A DNA stretch of 64,000 bases from contig JAFDZS010000011.1 of the NCBI GenBank assembly GCA_018266775.1, positions 317,245 through 381,244 of the forward strand, read 5' to 3'. The notes under the pieces are model-generated. The model made no database searches. It was not told the DNA's origin and saw only the letters and a list, made by a program, of their open reading frames with translations. A program made the translations under genes and the position numbers. This DNA is from Bacteroidota bacterium (lineage in GTDB: Bacteria; Bacteroidota; Bacteroidia; Chitinophagales; Chitinophagaceae). Shown one piece after another: positions 9,559 through 17,286 of the stretch; positions within the stretch are counted from its first letter, which is position 1; every line of letters begins with the position of its first letter.

Positions 9559-10737
9559 CTACTCCATCTCCTTCATATACGTTGCCAGGTCCTTATCTCC
9601 CCTTCCACTTAAACAAACCACCACCACATCATCTTTTTTAAATGTAATCTTATTGAGTGCGTACAAAGCATGAGCACTTTCCAATGCAGGAATAATGCCT
9701 TCCAGTTTGCTTAATTCAAAAGCAGCTTCCAGTGCTTCTTTATCTGTTGCGCTTAAAAATGTGCCGCGGCCGGTTTCAAATAAATGAGCGTGGAGCGGAC
9801 CAATGCCGGGATAATCCAGTCCTGCGGAAATGCTGTGCGGCTCCACCACCTGTCCGTCTGCCGTTTGCATCAACAAACTTTTACTGCCGTGTAAAACACC
9901 GGGCTTGCCTAACTGTGTTGTAGCTGCACTCATACCACTGTTGATGCCGCAACCTGCTGCTTCAACAGCAATCAACCGAACGCTTTCTGCTTCTAAAAAA
10001 TGATAGAATGCCCCCGCCGCATTACTACCCCCACCCACACACGCAAATACATAACCTGGATTTTCAAGGCCGGTTTTTTCCAATAATTGTTTCTTTATTT
10101 CTTCACTGATCACACTTTGAAATTTTGCCACCATATCAGGGTATGGATGCGGCCCCACCACGCTGCCAATGATATAGTGTGTATCAACAGGATTATTGAT
10201 CCAGTCGCGGATGGCTTCGTTCGTTGCATCTTTCAATGTTTTGCTTCCGCTTGTTGCAGGTATTACTGTTGCGCCCAGCATTTTCATACGGGCTACGTTT
10301 GGTGCCTGCCGTTCAATATCTTTTTCTCCCATATACACAATGCACTGCAAACCTTTCAGTGCACAAACCGTTGCGGTGGCCACTCCATGCTGGCCGGCGC
10401 CGGTTTCTGCAATGATTCTCTTTTTGCCCAACCGTTCTGCCAATAAGATTTGCCCGATAGTATTATTGATTTTATGTGCACCGGTATGGCATAGATCTTC
10501 ACGTTTTAAATAAATGGCAGCGCCATATTTGGCACTCAATCTTGAGGCATAGAATAACGGTGTGGGACGACCGACATAATCCTGCAGCAGCTGATGAAAT
10601 TCTTTTTGAAATTGTTCATCCTGCATAATGCGCAAATATTCCTGCTGCAGCTGATGCACATTCGGGTACAACATCTCCGGAATGTATGCGCCTCCAAAAT
10701 TGCCGTAATAACCGTGTTCGTTAACTGTGTATTGCAT
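9559..10737 (-). CDS. trpB: tryptophan synthase beta subunit
   Basis: TrpB is the PLP enzyme that joins indole to L-serine to make L-tryptophan, in an alpha2-beta2 complex with TrpA. At 392 residues it has standard length. The PLP lysine lies in [13 protein letters not shown], the substrate loop is [14 protein letters not shown], the phosphate-binding loop is GGGSNAAG, and the C-terminal CLSGRGDKD is conserved. It starts at the ATG at 10,737, after a 236-base gap downstream of the first trpF. The gap is unusual within an operon and contains short repeated phrases rather than a gene. Confidence 0.97.
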   Translation of the reverse strand: MQYTVNEHGYYGNFGGAYIPEMLYPNVHQLQQEYLRIMQDEQFQKEFHQLLQDYVGRPTPLFYASRLSAKYGAAIYLKREDLCHTGAHKINNTIGQILLAERLGKKRIIAETGAGQHGVATATVCALKGLQCIVYMGEKDIERQAPNVARMKMLGATVIPATSGSKTLKDATNEAIRDWINNPVDTHYIIGSVVGPHPYPDMVAKFQSVISEEIKKQLLEKTGLENPGYVFACVGGGSNAAGAFYHFLEAESVRLIAVEAAGCGINSGMSAATTQLGKPGVLHGSKSLLMQTADGQVVEPHSISAGLDYPGIGPLHAHLFETGRGTFLSATDKEALEAAFELSKLEGIIPALESAHALYALNKITFKKDDVVVVCLSGRGDKDLATYMKEME

Positions 10738-10973
10738 TGTTATTTTTTATCCCGCCCTGCGGAATTATTTTTTGTGAAACCAGCACATATAATACTATTG
10801 AACTGCATTGGCATCGTTCGCAGAACCCTGTGGGCACTCTTCAACTTTAAATCGTTATGCATCATTTTCCAATGTCGCCCCGATGGGTCTTTAATAACTA
10901 TCAACTGTCATCTATCATCTCCCAACCATCAACATTCAACCATTTCACAGAACCCTGCGGGCAACTTTCAACC
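10738..10973. repeat. intra-operon spacer with repeated phrases
   Basis: The 236-base gap between trpF and trpB holds two similar copies of a phrase. On the plus strand these are CAGAACCCTGTGGGCACTCT near 10,821 and CAGAACCCTGCGGGCAACTT near 10,949, each followed by a CAAC-rich run. A short inverted sequence (CCGCCCTGCGG) lies near 10,752. No open frame or promoter was convincing. Confidence 0.5.
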
Positions 10974-11603
10974 TCATTTCATCGCCTGCACAAACGCCAG
11001 TACTTTTGCCATATCTTTTACGCCGGGTTCTTTCTCAAACTGGCTGTTGATGTCTACACCGTAATAATCCGGGTGGCTGAATTTTTTCAGTTGTTTTGCA
11101 TCATCCATTCCAATACCACCACTGATGAAAAATGGCTTTTCAATTTTGGCTTTCTTTAGAATGGCCCAGTCGAATTTTTGTCCTGTTCCGCCAGTGGCGC
11201 CATCGGTGGTTTTCGTATCAAAGAGATAATAATCACACACTGCATCATAATCTGCCACCAATTCATCAATATCAGTAGTGGTTGCGTCAACATTAAATAC
11301 TTTGATCACTTCCACTTCGTTGCTCAGGTCTTCGCACATCTCCGGGCTTTCATCGCCGTGCAGTTGTACAATATCCAATCCATATTCATCAATAGCATCC
11401 AGCACATCAATCATTTCAGGATTTTTAAATACGCCTACTTTTTTCAAATCGAAGTCAGCATTTTTCACAGCTTCTTTGTCTAATTGTTCGCCAACATAAC
11501 GTGGTGAATCTTTTACAAAAATCAATCCCGCAAATGGGATTTGCAAGCCGTCTAACTGCTGCAGTTGTTTGAATTGCGTAATACCGCAAACTTTAATATT
11601 CAT
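10974..11603 (-). CDS. trpF: phosphoribosylanthranilate isomerase, copy 1
   Basis: TrpF isomerises phosphoribosylanthranilate to CdRP, the third step of tryptophan synthesis. This 209-residue copy keeps the general base Cys6 in KVCGIT, VGVF, VQLHG, the general acid Asp129 in LFDTK, GGTGQKFDW and the phosphate loop ISGGIGMDDA, ending VDINSQFEKEPGVKD. It is the more canonical of two adjacent trpF genes. The two are about 40% identical by eye, so they are not a recent duplication. It follows copy 2 after an 85-base gap. Confidence 0.93.
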   Translation of the reverse strand: MNIKVCGITQFKQLQQLDGLQIPFAGLIFVKDSPRYVGEQLDKEAVKNADFDLKKVGVFKNPEMIDVLDAIDEYGLDIVQLHGDESPEMCEDLSNEVEVIKVFNVDATTTDIDELVADYDAVCDYYLFDTKTTDGATGGTGQKFDWAILKKAKIEKPFFISGGIGMDDAKQLKKFSHPDYYGVDINSQFEKEPGVKDMAKVLAFVQAMK

Positions 11604-11688
11604 ACTTCATTTTAATTTTGGATAATGGATGATTCAATCAGTGTTACACCAGTATCATCTATCTTACTATATCCTGTTTACAATATTG

Positions 11689-12318
11689 TTACACCAGTTG
11701 CCTGGTAAATTGTTTGATCAGTTCTATATTTTTTACGCCGGGCATCGTTTCAAACCGGGTGCTGATGTCAATTGCAAACAATGCTTTTGCTTCGGGCAGT
11801 TGTACAAAATCATTTAAACGCTTTGCATCACCGGGGTCAATCATTCCGCTGAGAAAATAAGGTTTACCCACCACTACACCATGCAGTTTTTCCATGTTAA
11901 ACTTTTTTCCTGTGCCACCATAACCCACGCCTTCTGTATCGAACATGAACATATCACAATAATCCATGTATTCCTGTATGCGCCACCCGATGTTATCCGA
12001 CTCACTGAAACGAAATGCTTTTACCACCGAAATATAGTCTGCAATCTTTTCACAAAACTTTGGTGTTTCATCACCATGCAATTGAACCATGTGCAGGCGG
12101 CATTCATCCACCATTTGCAAAATCTCATCCACAGATGCATTTACAAACACGCCCACTTTGTTCAGCTTGTTTTCTTTTTTGATCTGGCTGGTGGTCATGT
12201 GGCGCAATACATAACGTGGCGATTTAGGATAAAAAATAAAACCGGCAAAGGACACACCCGCATCGGGCAATTGATGCAACTGTTCTTCCTGCGTAATGCC
12301 GCATACTTTTACTCTCAT
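11689..12318 (-). CDS. trpF: phosphoribosylanthranilate isomerase, divergent copy 2
   Basis: This second 209-residue TrpF homologue keeps Cys6 in KVCGIT, VGVF, VQLHG, Asp127 in MFDTEG and GGTGKKFN. Both catalytic residues are therefore present. It differs at the usual phosphate loop, where the paired glycines are replaced (FLSGMIDPGDA), and in FAIDISTRFETMPGVKN. Its start overlaps the trpC stop by four bases (ATGA), so it is translationally coupled to trpC, whereas copy 1 is not coupled. It could be a redundant isomerase, or could have shifted to a related Amadori rearrangement. The sequence does not decide. Confidence 0.88.
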   Translation of the reverse strand: MRVKVCGITQEEQLHQLPDAGVSFAGFIFYPKSPRYVLRHMTTSQIKKENKLNKVGVFVNASVDEILQMVDECRLHMVQLHGDETPKFCEKIADYISVVKAFRFSESDNIGWRIQEYMDYCDMFMFDTEGVGYGGTGKKFNMEKLHGVVVGKPYFLSGMIDPGDAKRLNDFVQLPEAKALFAIDISTRFETMPGVKNIELIKQFTRQLV

Positions 12319-13106
12319 GTTGTTTGCTGTTTAAGCAGGGTGACAAAATCAGCAAATGCAATCGTTGGGTCGGGTTGTTTCATAAAGTTTTCTCCAATTA
12401 AAAAACCTTTGAAGCCCGCATTTCTGAAGGTACAAATTGTATCAATATGGTCAATACCGCTCTCTGCTATTTTCACTTTATCAGCCGGAATTTTTTTCCC
12501 CAATTCCAGCGACCTGTTGATATCTACCGTAAACGTCTTTAAATCCCTGTTGTTGATACCCACTAAATGAACAGCGTCACAAATATGTGCCAGTTCATCT
12601 TCTGTATGCAGTTCCAGCAATACCTCCAGTTGCAGGCTTTGTGCATAACGGGCAAGCGTTTCCACCCGCTGTGGCATTAAACATGCGGCAATCAGTAAAA
12701 TCACATCTGCACCCATGGCACGGGCCTCGGTAATTTGGTATTCATCAATAATAAAATCCTTGCGCAAAATGGGAATATTATTTACCCGTGCTTTGATCAG
12801 ATCGTCGGTACTGCCACCAAAGAAGTTGGTATCAGTAAGCACTGATAAACCACTGGCGCCATGTTTTGTATACGCACCGGTTACCTGCACCACATCTGCT
12901 GTTCCGTTAATAATGCCTTTTGATGGTGAGCGTCTTTTAAATTCTGCAATAATGCCCGTTTTATTTTCATCCAGTAAAAATTGTTTTAAAGACAAGGTGG
13001 TTCTTTTAAAACCTTCCTGCTGCAGCAGTAAAGATTCCGGCACCGCTGCTTTTGCAGCGCTTACTTCTTTATGTTTATGTGCGATGATGGTATCGAGAAT
13101 GTTCAT
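12315..13106 (-). CDS. trpC: indole-3-glycerol phosphate synthase
   Basis: TrpC closes the indole ring, converting CdRP to indole-3-glycerol phosphate with loss of CO2 and water. It has 263 residues, the usual length for the unfused enzyme. The catalytic Lys lies in IIAEFKRRSPSKG. LRKDFIIDEYQ, the Glu of LLELHTE, GINNRDLKTF and IAESGI are all present. It overlaps trpD upstream and trpF copy 2 downstream by four bases each, forming a tightly coupled trpD-C-F block. In many bacteria trpC and trpF are fused, but here they are separate. Confidence 0.96.
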   Translation of the reverse strand: MNILDTIIAHKHKEVSAAKAAVPESLLLQQEGFKRTTLSLKQFLLDENKTGIIAEFKRRSPSKGIINGTADVVQVTGAYTKHGASGLSVLTDTNFFGGSTDDLIKARVNNIPILRKDFIIDEYQITEARAMGADVILLIAACLMPQRVETLARYAQSLQLEVLLELHTEDELAHICDAVHLVGINNRDLKTFTVDINRSLELGKKIPADKVKIAESGIDHIDTICTFRNAGFKGFLIGENFMKQPDPTIAFADFVTLLKQQTT

Positions 13107-14098
13107 GACTGCACGCTGATTAATTGTTGTAATGATTGATATGCCTTACCACTTTCCAGGCTCTCCACCGCTGCATGATAACAATTTTCGTAACTGTTAT
13201 ATTTACCGGTACACTGCAATGCCATGGCGGAATTAGCGAGTACCACTGCATTCTGCGCCCAGGTGCCTTCACCTTTCAATATCTTTAAAAATATTTTTGC
13301 TGCATCTTCAACAGTGTTGCCGCCATAAATATCTTCTGCATTTACCATGCGTTTGCCTAAAGTTTCAGCACTGAAAATTTTTTCACCGGTATTGGTAATG
13401 ACTTTAGTATCGCCTGTTAAAGAAATTTCATCGTATCCATCCAATGCATGAATGATGGTGAACGCATTGCCTGTGTGCTGCAGCAGGTAATTATAAATTC
13501 TTGCCATTTCCAAATTGTACACGCCCACCAATTGATATTTTGGAAAAGCAGGGTTCACCATTGGGCCCAGCATATTAAAAAATGTACGTACACCCAAATT
13601 TTTACGAATAGCACCTACTGCTTTTAGTGCAGGGTGAAACATGGGCGCATGCAGAAAACAAATTCCTGCTGCATCAATTTCCTGTTGCAGTTTGGCGGTA
13701 TCGTTTTTAAATTGATACCCCAATTGCTCCATCACGTTACTGCTGCCGCTTACAGAAGTTGCCCCGTAGTTACCATGTTTGGCCACTTTGTTGCCCGTAC
13801 CTGCCACAATAAAACAACTGAGTGTGGAAATGTTGAACGTGTTTTTTCCATCGCCGCCGGTGCCAACAATATCAATTACATCACCACCGTTGAGGTCAAC
13901 ACGCACACATAATTCCAGTAGTGCATCACGAAAGCCCTGCAATTCATCAATAGTGATGCTGCGCATGAGAAACACGGTGATGAATGCCGCAATTTCACTT
14001 TCATTATACATATTCTTCGATATATTCACCAGCACTTCCTCTGCCTGTGCACGGGAAAGTGTTTTATGTTCGAAGAGATAGTGGAGTATTTTTTTCAT
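13103..14098 (-). CDS. trpD: anthranilate phosphoribosyltransferase
   Basis: TrpD transfers phosphoribose from PRPP to anthranilate, the second step of the pathway. The 331-residue protein has an N-terminal helical domain and the PRPP-binding loop IVGTGGDGKNTFNIST, then KHGNYGATS and SGSSNVMEQLG, and FLHAPMFHPALK in the anthranilate tunnel. All are characteristic of the family. It ends in a four-base overlap with trpC. A 104-base gap of repeat sequence separates it from trpG upstream. Confidence 0.96.
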   Translation of the reverse strand: MKKILHYLFEHKTLSRAQAEEVLVNISKNMYNESEIAAFITVFLMRSITIDELQGFRDALLELCVRVDLNGGDVIDIVGTGGDGKNTFNISTLSCFIVAGTGNKVAKHGNYGATSVSGSSNVMEQLGYQFKNDTAKLQQEIDAAGICFLHAPMFHPALKAVGAIRKNLGVRTFFNMLGPMVNPAFPKYQLVGVYNLEMARIYNYLLQHTGNAFTIIHALDGYDEISLTGDTKVITNTGEKIFSAETLGKRMVNAEDIYGGNTVEDAAKIFLKILKGEGTWAQNAVVLANSAMALQCTGKYNSYENCYHAAVESLESGKAYQSLQQLISVQS

Positions 14099-14104
14099 TG
14101 TACT

Positions 14105-14220
14105 GTCAGAACTATTTTTTTTATCACGAATTAAAACGAATTACACGAATTAACCAGTAAACACGAATTTTTACGAATTACACGAATTGACCAATTAACC
14201 AGTTAACCATTTAACCAATT
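14105..14220 (-). repeat. stop-anchored TTAATTGG / TTCGTGTAATTCG element after trpG
   Basis: Read on the minus strand, the end of trpG runs directly into TTGGTTAAATGGTTAACTGG and then repeated AATTCGTGTAATTCG phrases, filling the gap to trpD. The last trpG codons (Asn-Trp-Leu-Asn-Gly-stop) appear to be encoded by the element itself. The same kind of sequence, in the same orientation, follows the stops of trpB, the 27,445 gene, the 31,399 permease and the 32,031 methyltransferase. Confidence 0.75.
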
Positions 14221-14787
14221 CCTTATTATCTGCTCCCCATCCGGCGTTAACACACTTTCAGGATGAAACTGCACGCCCTGCACATCAAAAGTTTTATGCT
14301 GCAGCGCCATAATATAACCGTTGGCATCAGTAGCTGTCACTTCCAATTCACCAGGAAAACCATTATTATTTACTATCCAGCTGTGGTAACGACCAACTGG
14401 AATACTACCAGTTAAGCCCTCAAACAATTGCGGTTGATGCGTTAATTTTTCCGAAGCAACAATATCAATACCGGTAGCCACACCATGATACACAGTACTC
14501 AGGTTGGTTAATGTACCGCCAAAAGCCTCGCCAATGGCCTGGTGCCCCAAACATACGCCCAGTATAGATTTGGTGGGAGCATACTGTTTGATCAACGGTA
14601 ATAGCAACCCTGCTTCCGATGGAATACCCGGCCCGGGTGATAAAATAATTTTATCATACGCCTGTACCGCATCCAATGCAATTTCATCGTTGCGGAATAC
14701 ATCCACTTTTTCATTGGTGATCTTTTCCACCAGGTGTACCAGGTTGTAAGTAAAAGAATCGTAGTTGTCGAATACTAATATTTTCAT
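14203..14787 (-). CDS. trpG: anthranilate synthase glutamine amidotransferase subunit
   Basis: TrpG hydrolyses glutamine and passes ammonia to TrpE for anthranilate synthesis. The 194-residue class I amidotransferase has the oxyanion motif SPGPGIPSEAG, nucleophile Cys79 in GVCLGHQAIGEAFGG and the His/Glu pair in VQFHPES. Homologues like this can also serve p-aminobenzoate synthesis (PabA), but its position inside the trp operon favours TrpG. Its C-terminal codons merge into an intergenic repeat. It lies 111 bases after trpE. Confidence 0.94.
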   Translation of the reverse strand: MKILVFDNYDSFTYNLVHLVEKITNEKVDVFRNDEIALDAVQAYDKIILSPGPGIPSEAGLLLPLIKQYAPTKSILGVCLGHQAIGEAFGGTLTNLSTVYHGVATGIDIVASEKLTHQPQLFEGLTGSIPVGRYHSWIVNNNGFPGELEVTATDANGYIMALQHKTFDVQGVQFHPESVLTPDGEQIIRNWLNG

Positions 14788-14898
14788 GTGTTCTTATCGT
14801 TGATTATTGAACATTGATTATTGATTATTGATTATTTGCAAAGAGCCCGGAACTTTCAACCATCAACTTACAACCTTCAGCTGTAAACATTTAGCTCA

Positions 14899-16317
14899 TT
14901 ATATTTCCTGCGCCAGCACAATGGCCTGTTTTAATGCATTTAATTTATTGTTCACTTCCTGCAATTCACTTTCGGGTTTACTTGCAGCCACTACTCCTGC
15001 CCCGGCCTGGTACACCAATGTATTATCCCGGCTTAAAAAGGTTCTGATCATGATGGCATGATTTACAGTGCCGTTAAAACCAATGATCCCGATTGCCCCG
15101 CCGTAATATCCCCGCGCCGTGGGTTCATAAGCATCTATCAGCTGCATGGCTTTGAATTTAGGTGCGCCGCTTAACGTTCCGGCAGGGAATGTAGTGGCCA
15201 TTAATCCAAATGGATTTGATTCCGGTGTAACCGTTCCTGTTACTTCGCTCACCAAATGGATCACATGACTATAGTAGTTGATTTTTTTGTATTGCGTTAC
15301 TTCAACATGGTGGCACATGCGGCTGAGATCATTGCGGGCAAGATCCACCAGCATCACATGCTCTGCATTTTCCTTTTCATCTGCTTCCAGTGCTTTGGCA
15401 AGCGCCTGGTCTGTTTCATCATCTCCTGTTCTTTTAAAGGTTCCGGCTATGGGATGTACAATGGCTGTATTGTTCTGAACAATTAACTGGCTTTCCGGGG
15501 ATGAGCCCATGAGTTTATAATCTCCATAGTCAAAATAAAATAAATAAGGCGAAGGGTTGATGCTGCGCAATGCCCGGTACACATTGAACTCATCGCCAGT
15601 GAAACGTTGTTCAAAACGGCGGCTTAATACAATCTGGAATACATCACCACGCAAACAACTGCTGATTCCTTTTCTTACCATTTCCATATACGCTTCGTTG
15701 GTAAGGTTAGATGTTTCTTCCCCTGCCGCTTTAAAAGGAAATGCCGGTACATCCCTGCTCCTGATGAGGCTTTCCACCACAGGCAATTCACTTTCTATCC
15801 CTTTAATTACATTCTCACAAATGAACAGTTCATCTTTAAAATGATTAATAACGATCACGTATTGATACAACCGGTAACGCATTAACGGTATAGCCTCTTT
15901 AGCAGCCGGCTGTTCCTTATGTAATGTAATGGAATCGAAAAACTGTACTGCATCAAAGGAAGTATAACCAAATAATGCCTGTGCCATTGCCACCTGTTTT
16001 GTTGCAGCAGGTATTATTTCAAAGTAATTCATGAAATCGCCGCACAATGCCGGTACTGCAGCTGTGTTTTGAATGGCCTGCCGTTCGGGTTTCATTCCCG
16101 GTAATTTAAATTCCATATACTGCGTATTGGAAATTTCTATACCGGCAATAGCATTGATGCCAATAAAAGAATAGCTGTTCTCTCCAGCGTGAAAATCTGT
16201 ACTCTCCAGCAGAATGGTATCACGGAAACGGTCACGCAACCGCAGGTAAATGCCCACCGGTGTGTACACATCAGCAAGGAGTTTTTTAAATGTTGTTTCG
16301 ATTGTAATGCGCTTCAT
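14899..16317 (-). CDS. trpE: anthranilate synthase component I
   Basis: TrpE makes anthranilate from chorismate using ammonia from TrpG, the committed step. The 472-residue protein has the N-terminal tryptophan-binding domain with LLES at 36-39, the segment in which mutations relieve feedback inhibition in enteric TrpE, so it is probably feedback-sensitive. The chorismate-binding domain includes PSPYLFYFDYGD, GSSPE, PIAGTFKRTGDDETD, DLARNDLSRM, FPAGTLSGAPKFKAM and YYGGAIG. It is the first structural gene of the operon. A leader peptide gene with three Trp codons and a terminator hairpin lies directly upstream. Confidence 0.97.
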   Translation of the reverse strand: MKRITIETTFKKLLADVYTPVGIYLRLRDRFRDTILLESTDFHAGENSYSFIGINAIAGIEISNTQYMEFKLPGMKPERQAIQNTAAVPALCGDFMNYFEIIPAATKQVAMAQALFGYTSFDAVQFFDSITLHKEQPAAKEAIPLMRYRLYQYVIVINHFKDELFICENVIKGIESELPVVESLIRSRDVPAFPFKAAGEETSNLTNEAYMEMVRKGISSCLRGDVFQIVLSRRFEQRFTGDEFNVYRALRSINPSPYLFYFDYGDYKLMGSSPESQLIVQNNTAIVHPIAGTFKRTGDDETDQALAKALEADEKENAEHVMLVDLARNDLSRMCHHVEVTQYKKINYYSHVIHLVSEVTGTVTPESNPFGLMATTFPAGTLSGAPKFKAMQLIDAYEPTARGYYGGAIGIIGFNGTVNHAIMIRTFLSRDNTLVYQAGAGVVAASKPESELQEVNNKLNALKQAIVLAQEI

Positions 16318-16321
16318 ATAA

Positions 16322-16355
16322 TGAAATTAAAAAACCCGGCAACTTGTGCCGGGTT
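16322..16355 (-). terminator. trp attenuator: intrinsic terminator before trpE
   Basis: On the minus strand, AACCCGGCA (16,355-16,347) pairs perfectly with TGCCGGGTT (16,341-16,333) around a five-base loop, followed by a T-rich run (TTTTTAATTT). It ends only a few bases before the trpE ATG. The 5' arm and loop contain GGCACAA (16,350-16,344), which is exactly complementary to TTGTGCC (16,395-16,389) just after the leader peptide stop. The two structures are mutually exclusive, so this is a terminator/antiterminator switch. Confidence 0.9.
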
Positions 16356-16388
16356 CAACTATGTATAAACGTATAACAATAGCAATGT

Positions 16389-16395
16389 GGCACAA
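16389..16395 (-). promoter_or_regulatory. antiterminator segment of the trp leader
   Basis: TTGTGCC follows directly after the leader peptide TGA. It can pair over seven bases with GGCACAA in the terminator's 5' arm and loop. A ribosome that reaches the stop codon would cover it. A ribosome stalled at the Trp codons (16,411-16,419) would leave it free. The adjoining CCAC could alternatively pair with GTGG within the Trp codons. Confidence 0.8.
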
Positions 16396-16449
16396 TCAAC
16401 CGATTATGCTCCACCACCAATTTTTGTTATATGAACTATGTTTTGTCAT
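16396..16449 (-). CDS. trpL: trp operon leader peptide with three consecutive Trp codons
   Basis: A 17-codon frame, MTKHSSYNKNWWWSIIG then TGA, lies between the candidate trp promoter and the terminator hairpin before trpE. Codons 11-13 are TGG TGG TGG. Tryptophan is rare, so three in a row in a tiny frame at this exact place is the hallmark of ribosome-mediated attenuation. When Trp-tRNA is scarce the ribosome stalls at these codons, the antiterminator forms and the operon is transcribed. When Trp is plentiful it reaches the stop codon and termination follows. The mechanism is inferred from sequence and from the classic enteric example. Confidence 0.88.
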   Translation of the reverse strand: MTKHSSYNKNWWWSIIG

Positions 16450-16457
16450 TTGTAGTG

Positions 16458-16489
16458 CAAATATGGAGTCAAAATTTTAATTGGGCAAA
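16458..16489 (-). promoter_or_regulatory. candidate trp operon promoter (Bacteroidota type)
   Basis: On the minus strand, TTTG (16,489-16,486), 20 bases, then CATATTTG (16,465-16,458) fits the Bacteroidota consensus TTTG-N(~19-21)-TAnnTTTG at all but one position. Transcription would begin a few bases before the leader ATG at 16,449, so the leader peptide mRNA would have almost no 5' untranslated region. Confidence 0.6.
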
Positions 16490-16511
16490 TTTTTTTACAG
16501 GTGTACCTTTA
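16481..16511 (+). promoter_or_regulatory. candidate promoter of the NAD(P)-binding protein gene
   Basis: On the plus strand, TTG (16,481-16,483), 20 bases, then TACCTTTA (16,504-16,511) matches TTG-N-TAnnTTTG except for the last base. It is divergent from, and overlaps, the trp promoter's upstream element, so the two promoters share their -33 region. The gene start is 16 bases downstream. Confidence 0.5.
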
Positions 16512-16527
16512 ATAAAATCATCTTCCC

Positions 16528-17157
16528 ATGAATATTATTGTTTTTGGCGCTACTGGTATGGTGGGCAAACAACTGGTACAACAGGCTTTGCTGAACGGAG
16601 ATTCCGTTAAAGCATTTGGCAGAAATGTGTTTACTGAATTTGATACCAAAACCAGTAACCTTGAACTGATCAAAGGCGCTTTGTTTGACGAAGGCGAAGT
16701 ACTGGCTGCTTTAAAAGGTACCGATGCGGTGGTTTCTGCAATAGGCGGTGGGTTTGATGGTGTGGATAAAACCCGTACGCTCGGTATAAAAAATATTATT
16801 GCGCAAATGAAAAAAGCCGGTATAAAAAGAATTATTGCTGTTGGCGGTGCCGGTGTATTGAATGCAGGCGAACATACTTTGCTGGCAGATACAGAAAATT
16901 TCCCCAAAGAATTTGTACCTGTCAGTAAAGAACATGAACAGGCTTATTGGTATTTGAAAGAAAGCGGCCTGGACTGGACTTTTGTGTGCCCTCCCGTAAT
17001 TAAAGCTCATAAAGCCACCGGTTCTTTTCATACCAAAGCCAATTATCTTCCTGAGCCCAATAACAATGTGATATATTCGGGGGATCTGGCTTTATTTATG
17101 TTAGCTGAAATTAAACAGAATGAATTTGTACGGGAAAGAGTAGGTATTTCCAATTGA
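16528..17157 (+). CDS. NAD(P)-binding atypical short-chain dehydrogenase family protein
   Basis: The product is a 209-residue Rossmann-fold protein of the NAD(P)H-binding / NmrA-like type. The dinucleotide motif is IIVFGATGMVGKQLV at the very N-terminus, followed by an Arg in KAFGRN that could select NADP, then VVSAIGGG and IIAVGGAGVLNAG. No classical YxxxK catalytic pair stands out, as in other atypical SDRs that act as flavin or quinone reductases or as regulators. The substrate is unknown. It is transcribed away from the trp operon and ends at a hairpin terminator shared with the convergent DUF4382 gene. Confidence 0.85.
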   Translation: MNIIVFGATGMVGKQLVQQALLNGDSVKAFGRNVFTEFDTKTSNLELIKGALFDEGEVLAALKGTDAVVSAIGGGFDGVDKTRTLGIKNIIAQMKKAGIKRIIAVGGAGVLNAGEHTLLADTENFPKEFVPVSKEHEQAYWYLKESGLDWTFVCPPVIKAHKATGSFHTKANYLPEPNNNVIYSGDLALFMLAEIKQNEFVRERVGISN

Positions 17158-17204
17158 ACATGGTAACTGGGCATTGATTATTTCCTAAAATATTTTGCAA
17201 TAAA

Positions 17205-17245
17205 AAACAAAAGAGGGATTCCATGGTTGAATCCCTCTTTTTGTT
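17205..17245. terminator. bidirectional intrinsic terminator
   Basis: AAGAGGGATTC (17,211-17,221) and GAATCCCTCTT (17,229-17,239) form an 11-bp stem with a seven-base loop. It is flanked by an A-rich run on the left and a T run on the right, so it can end transcripts from either side. It lies between convergent genes. Confidence 0.88.
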
Positions 17246-17286
17246 GTGCTTGTTGGATGAGAAATATTTCTAAACGCCTTAAGCAC

